Positions 35,659 to 44,507 of a DNA stretch of 64,000 nt are shown here, piece by piece (the first letter of the stretch is position 1; the number at the start of each line of letters is the position of its first letter). Below the pieces are notes generated by a model. The model saw only the letters and a list, made by a program, of their open reading frames with translations, was not told the origin of the DNA and searched no databases. Both the position numbers and the translations under genes were made by a program. Location: contig NZ_JOCQ01000029.1 in assembly GCF_000720725.1 (NCBI RefSeq), positions 1 to 64,000 on the forward strand. The letters are read 5' to 3'. This stretch comes from Streptomyces rimosus subsp. rimosus. Lineage in GTDB: Bacteria; Actinomycetota; Actinomycetes; Streptomycetales; Streptomycetaceae.

Positions 35659-36716
35659 TTGGCGCCCTCCTTGGTCTCGGGTGCCCGCTTCGGGGCGCGG
35701 CGTCCCGGGCGCGATGCCCGGCCGGGTCCGGCGTCGCCGTCCGCGCCGCCGCCGTCCTGGCCGCTGGATTCCGCGACTTCCGCGACGTGGCCGGTCAGCG
35801 AGATGAAGACGTCGTCCAGGGTCGGGCGGCGCAGCCCGATGTCGTCTATCTCCACGCCGCGCGCGTCCAGTTCGCGGATGACCTCGGCGAGCAGCTTGGC
35901 GCCGCCGGCCACCGGCACGGTGATCTTGCGGGTGTGCTGTTCGATCTTGCTCTCGCCCTTGCCGAAGCCGCGCAGCACCTCGTCGGCGGTGCCGATGTGC
36001 TCGGCGGCGTGCACCACGACCTCGACCCGCTCGCCGCCGGTACGCGCCTTGAGCTGGTCGGAGGTGCCGCGGGCGATGACCTTGCCGTGGTCGACCACGC
36101 AGATGTCGTGCGCGAGGTGGTCGGCCTCTTCCAGGTACTGGGTGGTGAGCAGCAACGTCGTGCCGCCGGCGACCAGTTCCTGGATGACCTCCCACAACTG
36201 CTGGCGGTTGCGCGGGTCCAGGCCCGTGGTGGGCTCGTCCATGAACATCACGGGCGGGCTGACGACCAGCGCGGCCGCCAGGTCGAGCCGGCGGCGCATG
36301 CCGCCGGAGTAGGTCTTGGCCGGCCGGTCACCGGCGTCGGCGAGGTGGAAACGCTCCAGCAGTTCGGTGGCCCGGGCCTTCGCGTCCCGTCCGCCCATCT
36401 GGTAGAGCCGGCCGACCATGGTCAGGTTCTCACGCCCCGTCAGGTACTCGTCCACGGCGGCGAACTGCCCGGACAGGCCGATGGACCGGCGCACTTCGTC
36501 GGGGTGCTTGAGGACGTCGATACCGGCGACGACCGCGGTGCCCCGGTCGGGCCGGAGCAGGGTGGTGAGGACGCGTACGGCGGTGGTCTTGCCCGCACCG
36601 TTCGGGCCGAGCAGTCCGAGGACGGTTCCTTCGGGGACGTCGAGGTCGACGCCGTCCAGAGCCCTCACCTTGCCGAAGGTCTTGACCAGACCCTCGGCGT
36701 AAATGGCGCCTGGCAT
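35655..36716 (-). CDS. ABC transporter ATPase (DrrA-like)
   Basis: A 353-residue ATPase of the daunorubicin-resistance type: Walker A GPNGAGKTT (about 37-45), Q loop SGQFAAVDEYLTGRENL, signature YSGGMRRRLDLA, Walker B PPVMFMDEPTTGLDPR, and the DrrA C-terminal domain (RRPTLDDVFISLTG). A 40-residue Gly/Arg/Lys-rich tail is unusual. TTGGGAG supports ATG 36716. It forms a two-gene operon with the permease; palindromes lie upstream at 36784-36795 and 36861-36878. Substrate unknown. Confidence 0.93.
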   Translation of the reverse strand: MPGAIYAEGLVKTFGKVRALDGVDLDVPEGTVLGLLGPNGAGKTTAVRVLTTLLRPDRGTAVVAGIDVLKHPDEVRRSIGLSGQFAAVDEYLTGRENLTMVGRLYQMGGRDAKARATELLERFHLADAGDRPAKTYSGGMRRRLDLAAALVVSPPVMFMDEPTTGLDPRNRQQLWEVIQELVAGGTTLLLTTQYLEEADHLAHDICVVDHGKVIARGTSDQLKARTGGERVEVVVHAAEHIGTADEVLRGFGKGESKIEQHTRKITVPVAGGAKLLAEVIRELDARGVEIDDIGLRRPTLDDVFISLTGHVAEVAESSGQDGGGADGDAGPGRASRPGRRAPKRAPETKEGAK

Positions 36717-36783
36717 GTGGGTACTCCCAAGGTATGGGTTAACTCCAGGAAGAATTTTACTTTTCGGACAACGCCTGCGCTAT

Positions 36784-36878
36784 GGGCATATGCCCGGCGA
36801 CGAGGCATGCGTCCAGCGCACGACGGCACGACCCCGTTGACCCGAACGATAGCGCACACGCGATACATCGCGATATAC
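36784..36878 (-). promoter_or_regulatory. Palindromes upstream of the ABC exporter
   Basis: GGGCATATGCCC (36784-36795) is a perfect 12-bp palindrome 68 bases before the ATPase start. Further up, GATACATCGCGATATACG (36862-36879) is a broken palindrome around ATCGCGAT, with a second GCGATA copy, resembling TetR/PadR sites before such exporters. No regulator gene is adjacent. Confidence 0.45.
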
Positions 36879-36993
36879 GTCAGAAGGCGTTTACGTACAC
36901 GCGGCGCCCCGGCCCGCGCGGCACCCCGGCCCCATACTTCGGCCCCACATTCCGGCCCGACGGGCGGCAGAGCCGCCCGGCCGGCACAGGGCC

Positions 36994-38400
36994 TCAGCCC
37001 ATGACGGTGTAACCCGCCTCCCGCAGGGCCGCGCCGACCTCGGTGCAGTGTTCCGGGCCCTTGGTCTCCAGGTGCAACTCCACCTCCGCTTCCGTGAGTC
37101 CGAGGCGCGGATCGGTCCGCACGTGGCTCACGTCCAGGACATTGGCGTCGACCTCCGACAGCACCGCCAGAAGCGTCGCCAGGGCGCCCGGCCGGTCCGT
37201 CAGCCGCAGGCGCAGGGACAGATAGCGTCCCGCGGCGGCCATGCCGTGCCGGAGGGTGCGCTGCATCAGCAGCGGATCAACGTTTCCCCCGGACAGCACC
37301 GCGACCACCGGTCCCTCGAAAGCGCCGGGACGCGACAGCAGCGCCGCCACGGGGCTCGCCCCCGCCGGCTCCACGACCAGCTTCGCGCGCTCCAGGCAGA
37401 GCAGCAGGGCGCTGGAGAGCTCGTCCTCGGTGACGGTACGGACCTCGTCCACGAGATCGCCAATGATTTTGAACGGCACGTCACCCGGCCGCCCCACCTT
37501 GATGCCGTCCGCCATCGTCGTCGGCGCCTCGATCGAGACCGGCCGCCCGGCCGCCAGCGAGGGCGGATAGGCCGCGGCGCCTTCCGCCTGCACCCCGATG
37601 ATCTTCACGTCCGGCCGTACCGACTTCACCGCCAGTGCGACACCCGCCGCCAGCCCGCCACCGCCGATGCCCACGACGACCGTGCGCACCTCCGGGCACT
37701 GTTCGAGGATCTCCAGGCCGACCGTGCCCTGGCCCGCGATGATGTCCCGGTGGTCGAAGGGGTGGATGAAGACCGCGCCGGTCTTGCGCGCGTACTCCTG
37801 GGCGGCGGCCAGCGTCTCGTCCACGACATGGCCGTGCAGCCGTACCTCGGCACCGTACTCGCGGGTCGCGGCAACCTTCGGCAGCGGGGCGCCGACCGGC
37901 ATGAACACCGTCGAGCGCACCCCCAGCAGGGAGGCCGCCAGCGCGACGCCCTGCGCGTGGTTGCCGGCGCTGGCGGCGACCACGCCGGCCGCCCGCTCCC
38001 GCGGCGACAGGCCCGCGATCCGCACGTACGCGCCACGTATTTTGAAGGAGCCGGTGCGCTGCAGGTTCTCGCACTTCAGATGCACCGGCGCCCCCACCAA
38101 AGCGGACAGGTGCCGGCTCCCCTCCAAGGCGGTGGACCGGGAGACGCCGGACAGGATCTTCTGCGCCTCCCGTACGTCCTCGACGGTGAGCGCGGCGGAG
38201 GCGGTGGACACCCCGCCCGCGTCCGGCCCCGAAACGGAGGCGGAACCGGAACCCGGCTCCGGCGTCCGGGCCGTACCGGACGCCGCCGCACCTGCCGGGC
38301 CTGATGCCGGCCCGGGTGTCGGACCGGCCGCAGAACCGGAAGCGGAATCCGAAGGGGAACCAGGGGCAGGAGTGGACTCGTGCGGCGTGTGATCGGCCAT
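36994..38400 (-). CDS. ilvA: Threonine ammonia-lyase (biosynthetic/catabolic threonine deaminase)
   Basis: A 468-residue PLP enzyme making 2-oxobutanoate from threonine. The catalytic domain starts near 70: PLP lysine K120 in GSFKIRGAY, the Asn loop ASAGNHAQG, and the glycine loop GIGGGGLAAG. A C-terminal ACT-like domain (about 395-468, LRLTDRPGALATLL...) suggests allosteric control. The first 65-70 residues are a Pro/Ser/Ala/Gly-rich extension unusual for this family. ATG 38400 was kept as the only good start before it; a later start near VSTASAALTVEDV would give the normal length. Confidence 0.92.
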   Translation of the reverse strand: MADHTPHESTPAPGSPSDSASGSAAGPTPGPASGPAGAAASGTARTPEPGSGSASVSGPDAGGVSTASAALTVEDVREAQKILSGVSRSTALEGSRHLSALVGAPVHLKCENLQRTGSFKIRGAYVRIAGLSPRERAAGVVAASAGNHAQGVALAASLLGVRSTVFMPVGAPLPKVAATREYGAEVRLHGHVVDETLAAAQEYARKTGAVFIHPFDHRDIIAGQGTVGLEILEQCPEVRTVVVGIGGGGLAAGVALAVKSVRPDVKIIGVQAEGAAAYPPSLAAGRPVSIEAPTTMADGIKVGRPGDVPFKIIGDLVDEVRTVTEDELSSALLLCLERAKLVVEPAGASPVAALLSRPGAFEGPVVAVLSGGNVDPLLMQRTLRHGMAAAGRYLSLRLRLTDRPGALATLLAVLSEVDANVLDVSHVRTDPRLGLTEAEVELHLETKGPEHCTEVGAALREAGYTVMG

Positions 38401-38556
38401 GGAGCCCAGTCTTACAGTTCGGCACGCGGCGGGTCCGTCCGGCCGCCGGTCCGGTGCCACTGGGGCACGTCTTTGGACAGCGCCGGTACGGGCCGCGTCC
38501 GGGCCGCGTACTCTGTCCCCCAATCCGTACGCATCCCATGAAGCGAGCTCCCGGCC

Positions 38557-39057
38557 ATGCCCACCTCTTCGGACATGACGACCCACACCGACACCGCTCT
38601 TCTCGACGCGCTGCAACACCAAGTAGCCGTTTTCGCCCGCCGCGCCGAACAGAGCCGGCTCGGCGGCGTCGGCCAGGCGCGCAATTCCATGGACCGTGCC
38701 GCCTACCTGCTCCTCAACCGCCTGGACAAAGAGGGGCCGATGGGTGTCAAGGCGCTGGCCGCCGGCATGGGCATCGACTCCTCCACCGTCACCCGGCAGG
38801 TCGCCCCGCTGGTCGACTCCGGCCTGGTCAACCGCGCCTCGCACCCGGAGGACGGGCGCGCCGTCGTGCTCCAGCTCTCCGAGCGCGGCCAGTCCCGCCT
38901 GGAGGAGGTACGGGCCTCCCGCCGCGCCCTGATGGCGCTGGTCACGGAGGAGTGGACGGAGGAGGAACGCGACGCTTTCTGCGCCCTGCTGACGCGCTTC
39001 AACGCCTCGCTGTCCACGGTCACGGCGACGCTGCCGGCGGTGCCGTCGAATTCCTGA
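38557..39057 (+). CDS. MarR-family regulator
   Basis: A 166-residue winged-helix regulator: YLLLNRLDKEGPMGVKALAA and the recognition helix IDSSTVTRQVAPLVDSGLV, then the wing SHPEDGRAVVLQLSERG. It is divergent from ilvA, with 156 bases between the starts. Target unknown; ilvA or the gene itself are candidates. Confidence 0.9.
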   Translation: MPTSSDMTTHTDTALLDALQHQVAVFARRAEQSRLGGVGQARNSMDRAAYLLLNRLDKEGPMGVKALAAGMGIDSSTVTRQVAPLVDSGLVNRASHPEDGRAVVLQLSERGQSRLEEVRASRRALMALVTEEWTEEERDAFCALLTRFNASLSTVTATLPAVPSNS

Positions 39058-39183
39058 ACGGGGGCGAGGGTGCGCCGGCACGGCGCGCTCCCCCCACCCG
39101 CTCCGCGGCGGAGCGCATCCTGGGGCCGCGGTTTTCCCCGGCCGCCTCTTGACCCGGTGCCGGGCCTGCCGTGCCATAGAGCT

Positions 39184-39822
39184 GTGCGAGAGCGGCGGGC
39201 AGCGCAGGAACGCCGTCGTGCCCGGGAGTTCGAGGCGTTCGTCGCGGGCGCGGCCGGGCGCCTGCTGCGCGCCGCCACGCTCCTGACCGCCGAGCCCGAA
39301 GGGCAGCCGGCGCCCGCCGCCGAGCGCTTGCTCACGCTGGCCCTGGCCCGTACGTACGCCGTCTGGGACCGGCTGCGCGGCGAGGACCCGTACGACCGCG
39401 CGCGCCAGGAGATGGCCGCCCACTTCGCGCACTCCGCCTGGCGGGCGCGCCTCCCCCGCCCCCTCCGGCCCGGGACGCCCCCGCCGCCCGGCGGCCTGCT
39501 GGAGCGGCTGTCCCCGCAGGAACGGCTGGTGCTCGTGCTGCGGCTCTACGAGGGCGTGGCCGAGGAGCAGACCGCGGCGCAGCTGGGGCTGCCCGCGGAG
39601 CGCGTCCATGCGCTGTGCCTGCGGGCCGTGGGGCATATGCGGAGCAAGCCGCCGCCTGGGGGTGCCGGGCCGCCCGTACCCGTCGGCGAGGCGGTACATC
39701 CCGCACGGAAGGTGCGGGACGTACCGGCCTCACCGCCGGACTCACCGTACGTACCGGAGTCATCGCCTCCAGCACCCCCAGCACCCCCAGCACCCCGGCA
39801 CACGGAAACCGCGGCGCCATGA
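39184..39822 (+). CDS. Sigma-70-like (SigE/ECF type) factor with Pro-rich tail
   Basis: A 212-residue protein. REFEAFVAGAAGRLLRAATLLT (residues about 15-36) is a region-2-like start of the SigE subgroup, and LERLSPQERLVLVLRLYEGV with the following AAQLGLPAERVHALCLRAVGHMR is region 4. Region 2 lacks a clear -10 recognition helix, so it may be a degenerate sigma-like regulator. The last 50 residues are Pro-rich. The start is GTG 39184, without a strong ribosome site. It overlaps the next gene by ATGA. Confidence 0.65.
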   Translation: MRERRAAQERRRAREFEAFVAGAAGRLLRAATLLTAEPEGQPAPAAERLLTLALARTYAVWDRLRGEDPYDRARQEMAAHFAHSAWRARLPRPLRPGTPPPPGGLLERLSPQERLVLVLRLYEGVAEEQTAAQLGLPAERVHALCLRAVGHMRSKPPPGGAGPPVPVGEAVHPARKVRDVPASPPDSPYVPESSPPAPPAPPAPRHTETAAP

Positions 39823-40070
39823 GCCTCCCCGACCGCAAGGAGGCCGAGGTGCGGCGGATGCTGGACGGGCCGCATCCGCCGGTCCCGCCCGACCTCGCAC
39901 GGCGCGCGACCGCCGACGGCCGCCGGTTGCTGTCCCACCGGCGACTGGCCCGCCGCGCGCTGTGGCTGCTGACCCTGGCGGCGCTGGCCGTGCTGCTGAT
40001 CTGGGCGGCGGTCGACCAGCCGTGGCTGCCGCCGCCGACGCACACCACCCCTCCGCTGGAAGGGTGGTGA
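39819..40070 (+). CDS. Small membrane protein coupled to the sigma-like gene
   Basis: An 83-residue protein with a cytoplasmic N-terminal half (MSLPDRKEAEVRRMLDGPHP, cationic) and one helix at about 47-66 (ALWLLTLAALAVLLIWAAV). Its ATG overlaps the stop of the sigma-like gene. The arrangement resembles sigma plus membrane anti-sigma pairs, but no zinc anti-sigma motif (HxxxCxxC) is present, so this is inference from position. Confidence 0.7.
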   Translation: MSLPDRKEAEVRRMLDGPHPPVPPDLARRATADGRRLLSHRRLARRALWLLTLAALAVLLIWAAVDQPWLPPPTHTTPPLEGW

Positions 40071-40093
40071 GCCGGGCATTACGGCTATTACGG

Positions 40094-41254
40094 CTATCCC
40101 AGCGCCTGGGTGAGGTCCGCCACCAGGTCGTCGATCGACTCGATGCCGACCGAGAGGCGTACGAGGTCGTTCGGGACCTCCAGCAGCGAGCCCGCCGTCG
40201 AGGCGTGCGTCATCTTGCCCGGGTGCTCGATCAGCGACTCCACGCCGCCGAGCGACTCGCCGAGGGTGAACAGCCCGGCGCGGTTGCACACCTCCACCGC
40301 GGCCTGCTCACCGCCCGCGACACGGAAGGAGACCATGCCGCCGAAGGAACGCATCTGCTTGGCGGCGACCTCGTGGCCGGGGTGCGTCTCCAGGCCCGGG
40401 TAGTAGACCTGGGTCACCTTGTCGTGCGCGGCGAGCAGGTCGGCGATGCGGGCGGCGTTGGCGCTGTGCCGGTCCATCCGTACGGCCAGCGTCTTCAGGC
40501 CGCGCATCACCAGCCACGAGTCGAACGGCCCGGCGACCGCGCCCATCGCGTTCTGGTGGTAGGCCAGCTCGTCACCCAGCTCGGCATCGTTGACGACGAG
40601 CGCGCCGCCGACCACGTCCGAGTGGCCACCCATGTACTTGGTCGTGGAGTAGACCACCACGTCCGCGCCGAGGGCCAGCGGCTGCTGGAGGTAGGGGCTG
40701 GCGAAGGTGTTGTCCACGACCAGGCGCACCCCGGCGTCGCGCGCGACGGCCGCGAGGGCGGGGATGTCCGTGATGCCGAGGAGCGGGTTGCTGGGCGTCT
40801 CCACCCAGATCGCCTTCGTACGGGGGCGCAGGGCGTCCCGTACGGCCTGGGGGTCGGAGGTGTCGGCGACCGACCACTCCACACCCCACCGCTCGATGAC
40901 CTTGGAGATCAGACGGAACGTGCCGCCGTACGCGTCATTGGGGATGAGCACATGGTCGCCGGGCACCAGGAGGGTGCGCAGCAGGGTGTCCTCGGCCGCC
41001 AGCCCGGAGGCGAAGGCCAGGCCGCGGCGGCCGCCGTCGAGGGCGGCGAGGTTCTCCTCCAGGGCGGTACGGGTCGGGTTGGCGCTGCGGCTGTACTCGT
41101 AGCCGCCGCGCAGCCCGCCCACGCCGTCCTGCTTGTAGGTGGACACCTGGTAGATGGGCGGTACCACCGCGCCGGTCGCCTCGTCGGGCTCCTGACCTGC
41201 GTGAATGGCAAGGGTCTCGAAATTCTGGGGGCGCTGCTCGCGCTGATCGCTCAT
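40094..41254 (-). CDS. metB: Cystathionine gamma-synthase / lyase
   Basis: A 386-residue PLP enzyme of the Cys/Met metabolism family: SANPTRTALEENLAALDGG, the PLP loop YSTTKYMGGHSD with K206, and the C-terminal RLSVGIESIDDLVADL. It makes cystathionine from an activated homoserine and cysteine; synthase and lyase cannot be told apart by sequence alone. ATG 41254 begins MSDQREQRPQNFETLAIHAG, the usual family start. Divergent from the TPR-like membrane protein. Confidence 0.92.
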   Translation of the reverse strand: MSDQREQRPQNFETLAIHAGQEPDEATGAVVPPIYQVSTYKQDGVGGLRGGYEYSRSANPTRTALEENLAALDGGRRGLAFASGLAAEDTLLRTLLVPGDHVLIPNDAYGGTFRLISKVIERWGVEWSVADTSDPQAVRDALRPRTKAIWVETPSNPLLGITDIPALAAVARDAGVRLVVDNTFASPYLQQPLALGADVVVYSTTKYMGGHSDVVGGALVVNDAELGDELAYHQNAMGAVAGPFDSWLVMRGLKTLAVRMDRHSANAARIADLLAAHDKVTQVYYPGLETHPGHEVAAKQMRSFGGMVSFRVAGGEQAAVEVCNRAGLFTLGESLGGVESLIEHPGKMTHASTAGSLLEVPNDLVRLSVGIESIDDLVADLTQALG

Positions 41255-41409
41255 GTCTGCCGAGGGTAGTCGTCCACACCCGCGAACTTTTCGGAACTTT
41301 CTGCTTCGCTGGATAGTGGATACATACAAGACACATCCCCGCCGATCCGCACCACGGCCGTACCACCGCCCGCACCTCCACCCCACGACCGGAATCCGAG
41401 ACTGACCCC

Positions 41410-42516
41410 ATGGACGCTCTGCTGGTTCTCTTCGCCGCTGCCGCTCTCGGCGGTCTCGTCCTGTTGCCGTGGCTGCGGCGCAGGCAGGCCGCGCAGCAGG
41501 CCGAGCAGGGCATGGCGGTGGCCGCCGACCCCATGGCGGGTTACGGCTTCGTACCGGCCCCGGAGCTGGACGTACGGCTGCCAGGACCCGACCCGGAGCT
41601 GGAGGAGGCCCTCGACGAGATCCGGCGGGCGCACGACTGGCGCCCGGCCGCGCAGCTGCTGAGCGCGACCGGAGAGGACTGGGAGCGGCGCTGGCAGCGC
41701 GTGCAGACGCTCGCCGGGGCCGCGGCGTTCGAGCTGGCGGAACGGCCGGGACAGGGCGGCATCTGGCTGCGTACGTGGCGCTCCGAGGCGCCCAAGGACC
41801 CGGGCGGCGCGCAGACGCACGCCCAGTTCCTGGTCATCCAGGCGCTGCGCGACCCCGGCTCGCAGGACTTCCGCATGATCCTGGAGGAGGCCCGTACGGT
41901 CTGCCACGAGGCGGCCCTGCTGGCCCCCGGCAGCCCCATTCCGTACATCACCGAGCTGGCCGTAGTCCGCGGCCTCGGCGAGCGCCGCGCCGACTACGAC
42001 GCGCTGTGGTCGAAGGTCACCCAGCGCGCCCCGCACCACATGGGCGCCCACCTCGCCGCGCTGCCCTACTGGTCGCAGAAGTGGCACGGCTCCAAGGAGG
42101 AGGCCGCCGCCTTCACCGAGGCCGCCGCGGCGGCCGCCCCCGCCAAGAGCCTGCTCCCGGCCCTCCCGCTGTTCGCCGTCCACGACCACCTCCCTGAGGC
42201 CAACATGGTGCGCGGCCTGTTCCAGAGCGCGGTCGTGGAACGCGCGATAGAAGGCGCGCACTTCGCCCTGCGGGAGGCCCCGGCGGACCACCCCATGGCC
42301 CCGCACGTCCGGCACCTGCTCATCTGGTTCCTCGTCCACGCGGAGCGCTACGAGGAAGCGATGGAGCAGCTGAGCCTGGTGGACGGCCACGTCGGCGCGG
42401 TCCCGTGGTCGTACGGCCCCAGCCCCGCCGCCGAATACGCCGCATACCGGGCCCGGGCCGTGGCGGGGTGGGAGCAGGGCGGGGGGACATCGGCGGGCTT
42501 CCGGTCGCGGTCGTAG
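41410..42516 (+). CDS. Membrane-anchored hypothetical protein
   Basis: A 368-residue protein with one N-terminal helix ([20 protein letters not shown]) and a large helical soluble part resembling TPR-like repeats ([29 protein letters not shown]). The soluble part probably faces the cytoplasm because of the RRR after the helix. Conserved beside metB and msrA in Streptomyces as I recall. Function unknown. Confidence 0.85.
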   Translation: MDALLVLFAAAALGGLVLLPWLRRRQAAQQAEQGMAVAADPMAGYGFVPAPELDVRLPGPDPELEEALDEIRRAHDWRPAAQLLSATGEDWERRWQRVQTLAGAAAFELAERPGQGGIWLRTWRSEAPKDPGGAQTHAQFLVIQALRDPGSQDFRMILEEARTVCHEAALLAPGSPIPYITELAVVRGLGERRADYDALWSKVTQRAPHHMGAHLAALPYWSQKWHGSKEEAAAFTEAAAAAAPAKSLLPALPLFAVHDHLPEANMVRGLFQSAVVERAIEGAHFALREAPADHPMAPHVRHLLIWFLVHAERYEEAMEQLSLVDGHVGAVPWSYGPSPAAEYAAYRARAVAGWEQGGGTSAGFRSRS

Positions 42517-42632
42517 CAGGTGGGGCGCCGAACGCCCGCACCGGAATGCTCACGCGCCCGCCCGACGTTGAACCGGTCGGCCGCCCTACCCCCGTACGGT
42601 TTCCCCTCCTCCTGCCATTGGAGCCCGCCGCC

Positions 42633-43301
42633 ATGCTCTTCAACCGCTTCAAGACCGCCCTCCCCTCCCCCGACGAGGCCCTGAAGGGCCGCCCCGAGCC
42701 CGCCTTCACCGTCCCCGACCGCCACACCGTCCTCGGCACCCCGCTGCTCGGCCCGTACCCCGAGCACCTGCGCGTCGCCGACTTCGGCCTGGGCTGCTTC
42801 TGGGGCGCCGAGCGCAAGTTCTGGCAGGCCGAGGGCGTCTGGACGACCCTGGCCGGCTACCAGGGCGGCCACACCCCGAACCCCACCTACGAAGAGGTGT
42901 GCAGCGGCTTCACCGGCCACACCGAAGCGGTCCGCGTCGTCTACGACCCCGCCAAGACCTCCTACGACGCCCTCCTGAAGCTCTTCTGGGAATCCCACGA
43001 CCCCACCCAGGGCTTCCGCCAGGGCAACGACACCGGCACCCAGTACCGCTCCGCGATCTACACCCACTCCCCCGCCGACCAGCAGACGGCCGAGACCTCA
43101 CGCGCGGCCTACCAGGCTGTCCTCCGCGCCTCGGGCTACGGCGACATCACCACGGAGATTCTTCCGGCCGCCCCGGACCGGCCCTTCTATGCGGCTGAGG
43201 ACTACCACCAGCAGTACCTCGACAAGAATCCGGCAGGGTACTGCGGGATCGGGGGGACGGGGGTTTCGTGCCCGGTGGGGGTAGCGCCGGCCGGCGAATG
43301 A
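42633..43301 (+). CDS. msrA: Peptide methionine-S-sulfoxide reductase MsrA
   Basis: A 222-residue enzyme repairing methionine sulfoxide in proteins. The active loop GCFWGAE carries C55; the Glu and Tyr of the site lie in GHTEAV and the GTQYRSAIY region. Resolving cysteines are near the C terminus ([12 protein letters not shown]). GGAG precedes ATG 42633. Confidence 0.94.
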   Translation: MLFNRFKTALPSPDEALKGRPEPAFTVPDRHTVLGTPLLGPYPEHLRVADFGLGCFWGAERKFWQAEGVWTTLAGYQGGHTPNPTYEEVCSGFTGHTEAVRVVYDPAKTSYDALLKLFWESHDPTQGFRQGNDTGTQYRSAIYTHSPADQQTAETSRAAYQAVLRASGYGDITTEILPAAPDRPFYAAEDYHQQYLDKNPAGYCGIGGTGVSCPVGVAPAGE

Positions 43302-43452
43302 CGGCCGGTCTGTGTACGGCAAACGCTGATGCCCGGTGCGACTGGCCGCACGAGGAACTCACGTCTCTCCACTGCCATGCGGCGAGTCTCACTTTTGGAC
43401 GAGAAGCCTCTTGGCAGTGTGGCCGCGGCCCTGGAGCGCCACCATCTTGTCC

Positions 43453-43869
43453 ATGGCATCTTCGGGGGCACGCGGCGGTCGGCTGGGCGGGTTGGGTCAA
43501 TGGTGGGGCGTTCTGGCCGGTGGCTTGCTGATCGCGGCGTGGGTCGATTCCGCCGCCGGACCGGCCTTGGTGATCACCCTGTCCGCCGTCGTGCTCCTGT
43601 GGAGCTTCTTCCAGGCACCGGTGACGTGTGGCGCTCCCGTACGAGGGCGTGCGGACGGCTGCCGCAACAACGCATCAGGTCTGCTGCTCGGCTGCCACAT
43701 CCGTCAACACCGCTGGCAGAAGCTGAAGATGCTGATCGTCCGCCGGCAGGTGCGCGCCTTCTGTGCCGGTCTGTTCTCGGACGGCAAGGCGACAGTCGTC
43801 ACGCTGGCCGGTGTGGGGAGCTTCATTTCCGGGCTCGCAGCTCTCGTTCCCGGTGTCGTCGTTCATTGA
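43453..43869 (+). CDS. Small membrane protein with Cys/His-rich loop
   Basis: A 138-residue protein: helices at about 15-35 and 40-52, a loop with APVTCGAPVRGRADGCRNN and LLLGCHIRQHRWQKLK that could bind zinc, then a third helix near the C terminus. I have a weak memory of similar short Streptomyces proteins with CRNN..GCHxRQH, but no known role. Start uncertain: ATG 43453 lacks a ribosome site and the frame is open up to 43336. Codon use is slightly less extreme than in neighbours. Confidence 0.6.
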   Translation: MASSGARGGRLGGLGQWWGVLAGGLLIAAWVDSAAGPALVITLSAVVLLWSFFQAPVTCGAPVRGRADGCRNNASGLLLGCHIRQHRWQKLKMLIVRRQVRAFCAGLFSDGKATVVTLAGVGSFISGLAALVPGVVVH

Positions 43870-44028
43870 GGCCCTCGGGCGGGGGCGTAAGCGGGTGCGG
43901 GGCCCCCGTAAGTGACTTGTGGGAGTTGCTTGTTGTTGTCACTGTGGCGGGGCAGAGGGCTGGAGGCGATCACCCGGGGGTAGGCCGGGACAGGCCGAAG
44001 GCCAGGGCAGAAGGGTGGAGGAGGGCGC

Positions 44029-44463
44029 GTGGGTGCGGGGCGTGAGGCATTTGCTGTGCGGGTGTCCGTGCGGGGGTACGAGACGGATTCTCAGGGGCAC
44101 TTGAACGGGAGTGTGTATCTGCAGTACGCGGAGCATGCCCGGTGGTCGGTGTTGCAGGCGGCCGGGATACGGCAGGGTGATCTGCTGGCGAAGGGGGTCG
44201 GGCCGGTCACGCTGGAGACCACCGTCCGGTATCTGCGGGAGCTGCGGGCCGGGGATGAGGTCGAGGTGACCTGCGGCTTCGTGTGGGGTGAGGGCAAGAC
44301 GTTCCGGATGGAGCAGGAGGTCCGGCGGGTTGATGACGGCAGCGTGGCGGCCCGGGTGACGGCGGTGGGCGGGTTGATGGACCTGGAAGCGCGCAAGCTG
44401 GTCGTCGATCCGGTGGAGTACTTCCGGGCGTTGGCGGGGGATGCAGGGGTGCTGGGGTTGTAG
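44029..44463 (+). CDS. Acyl-CoA thioesterase (4HBT hot-dog fold)
   Basis: A 144-residue thioesterase of the YbgC/FadM type: YETDSQGHLNGSVYLQYAE contains D20 and H24 of the usual D-x-x-x-H-x-N catalytic motif. GGAGGAGG is well placed before GTG 44029. It should hydrolyse an acyl-CoA in the cytoplasm; chain length not predictable. Confidence 0.88.
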   Translation: MGAGREAFAVRVSVRGYETDSQGHLNGSVYLQYAEHARWSVLQAAGIRQGDLLAKGVGPVTLETTVRYLRELRAGDEVEVTCGFVWGEGKTFRMEQEVRRVDDGSVAARVTAVGGLMDLEARKLVVDPVEYFRALAGDAGVLGL

Positions 44464-44507
44464 GGCGAAGGGGCGCGCGGACCGTTGCGGGGCCGCGCGC
44501 CCTTGGC

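Noticed and set aside
43329..44045. 238-residue plus frame overlapping the small membrane protein and thioesterase start
   Set aside because: Arg-rich shadow frame without conserved features; the 43453-43869 frame has hydrophobic helices and a Cys/His motif.
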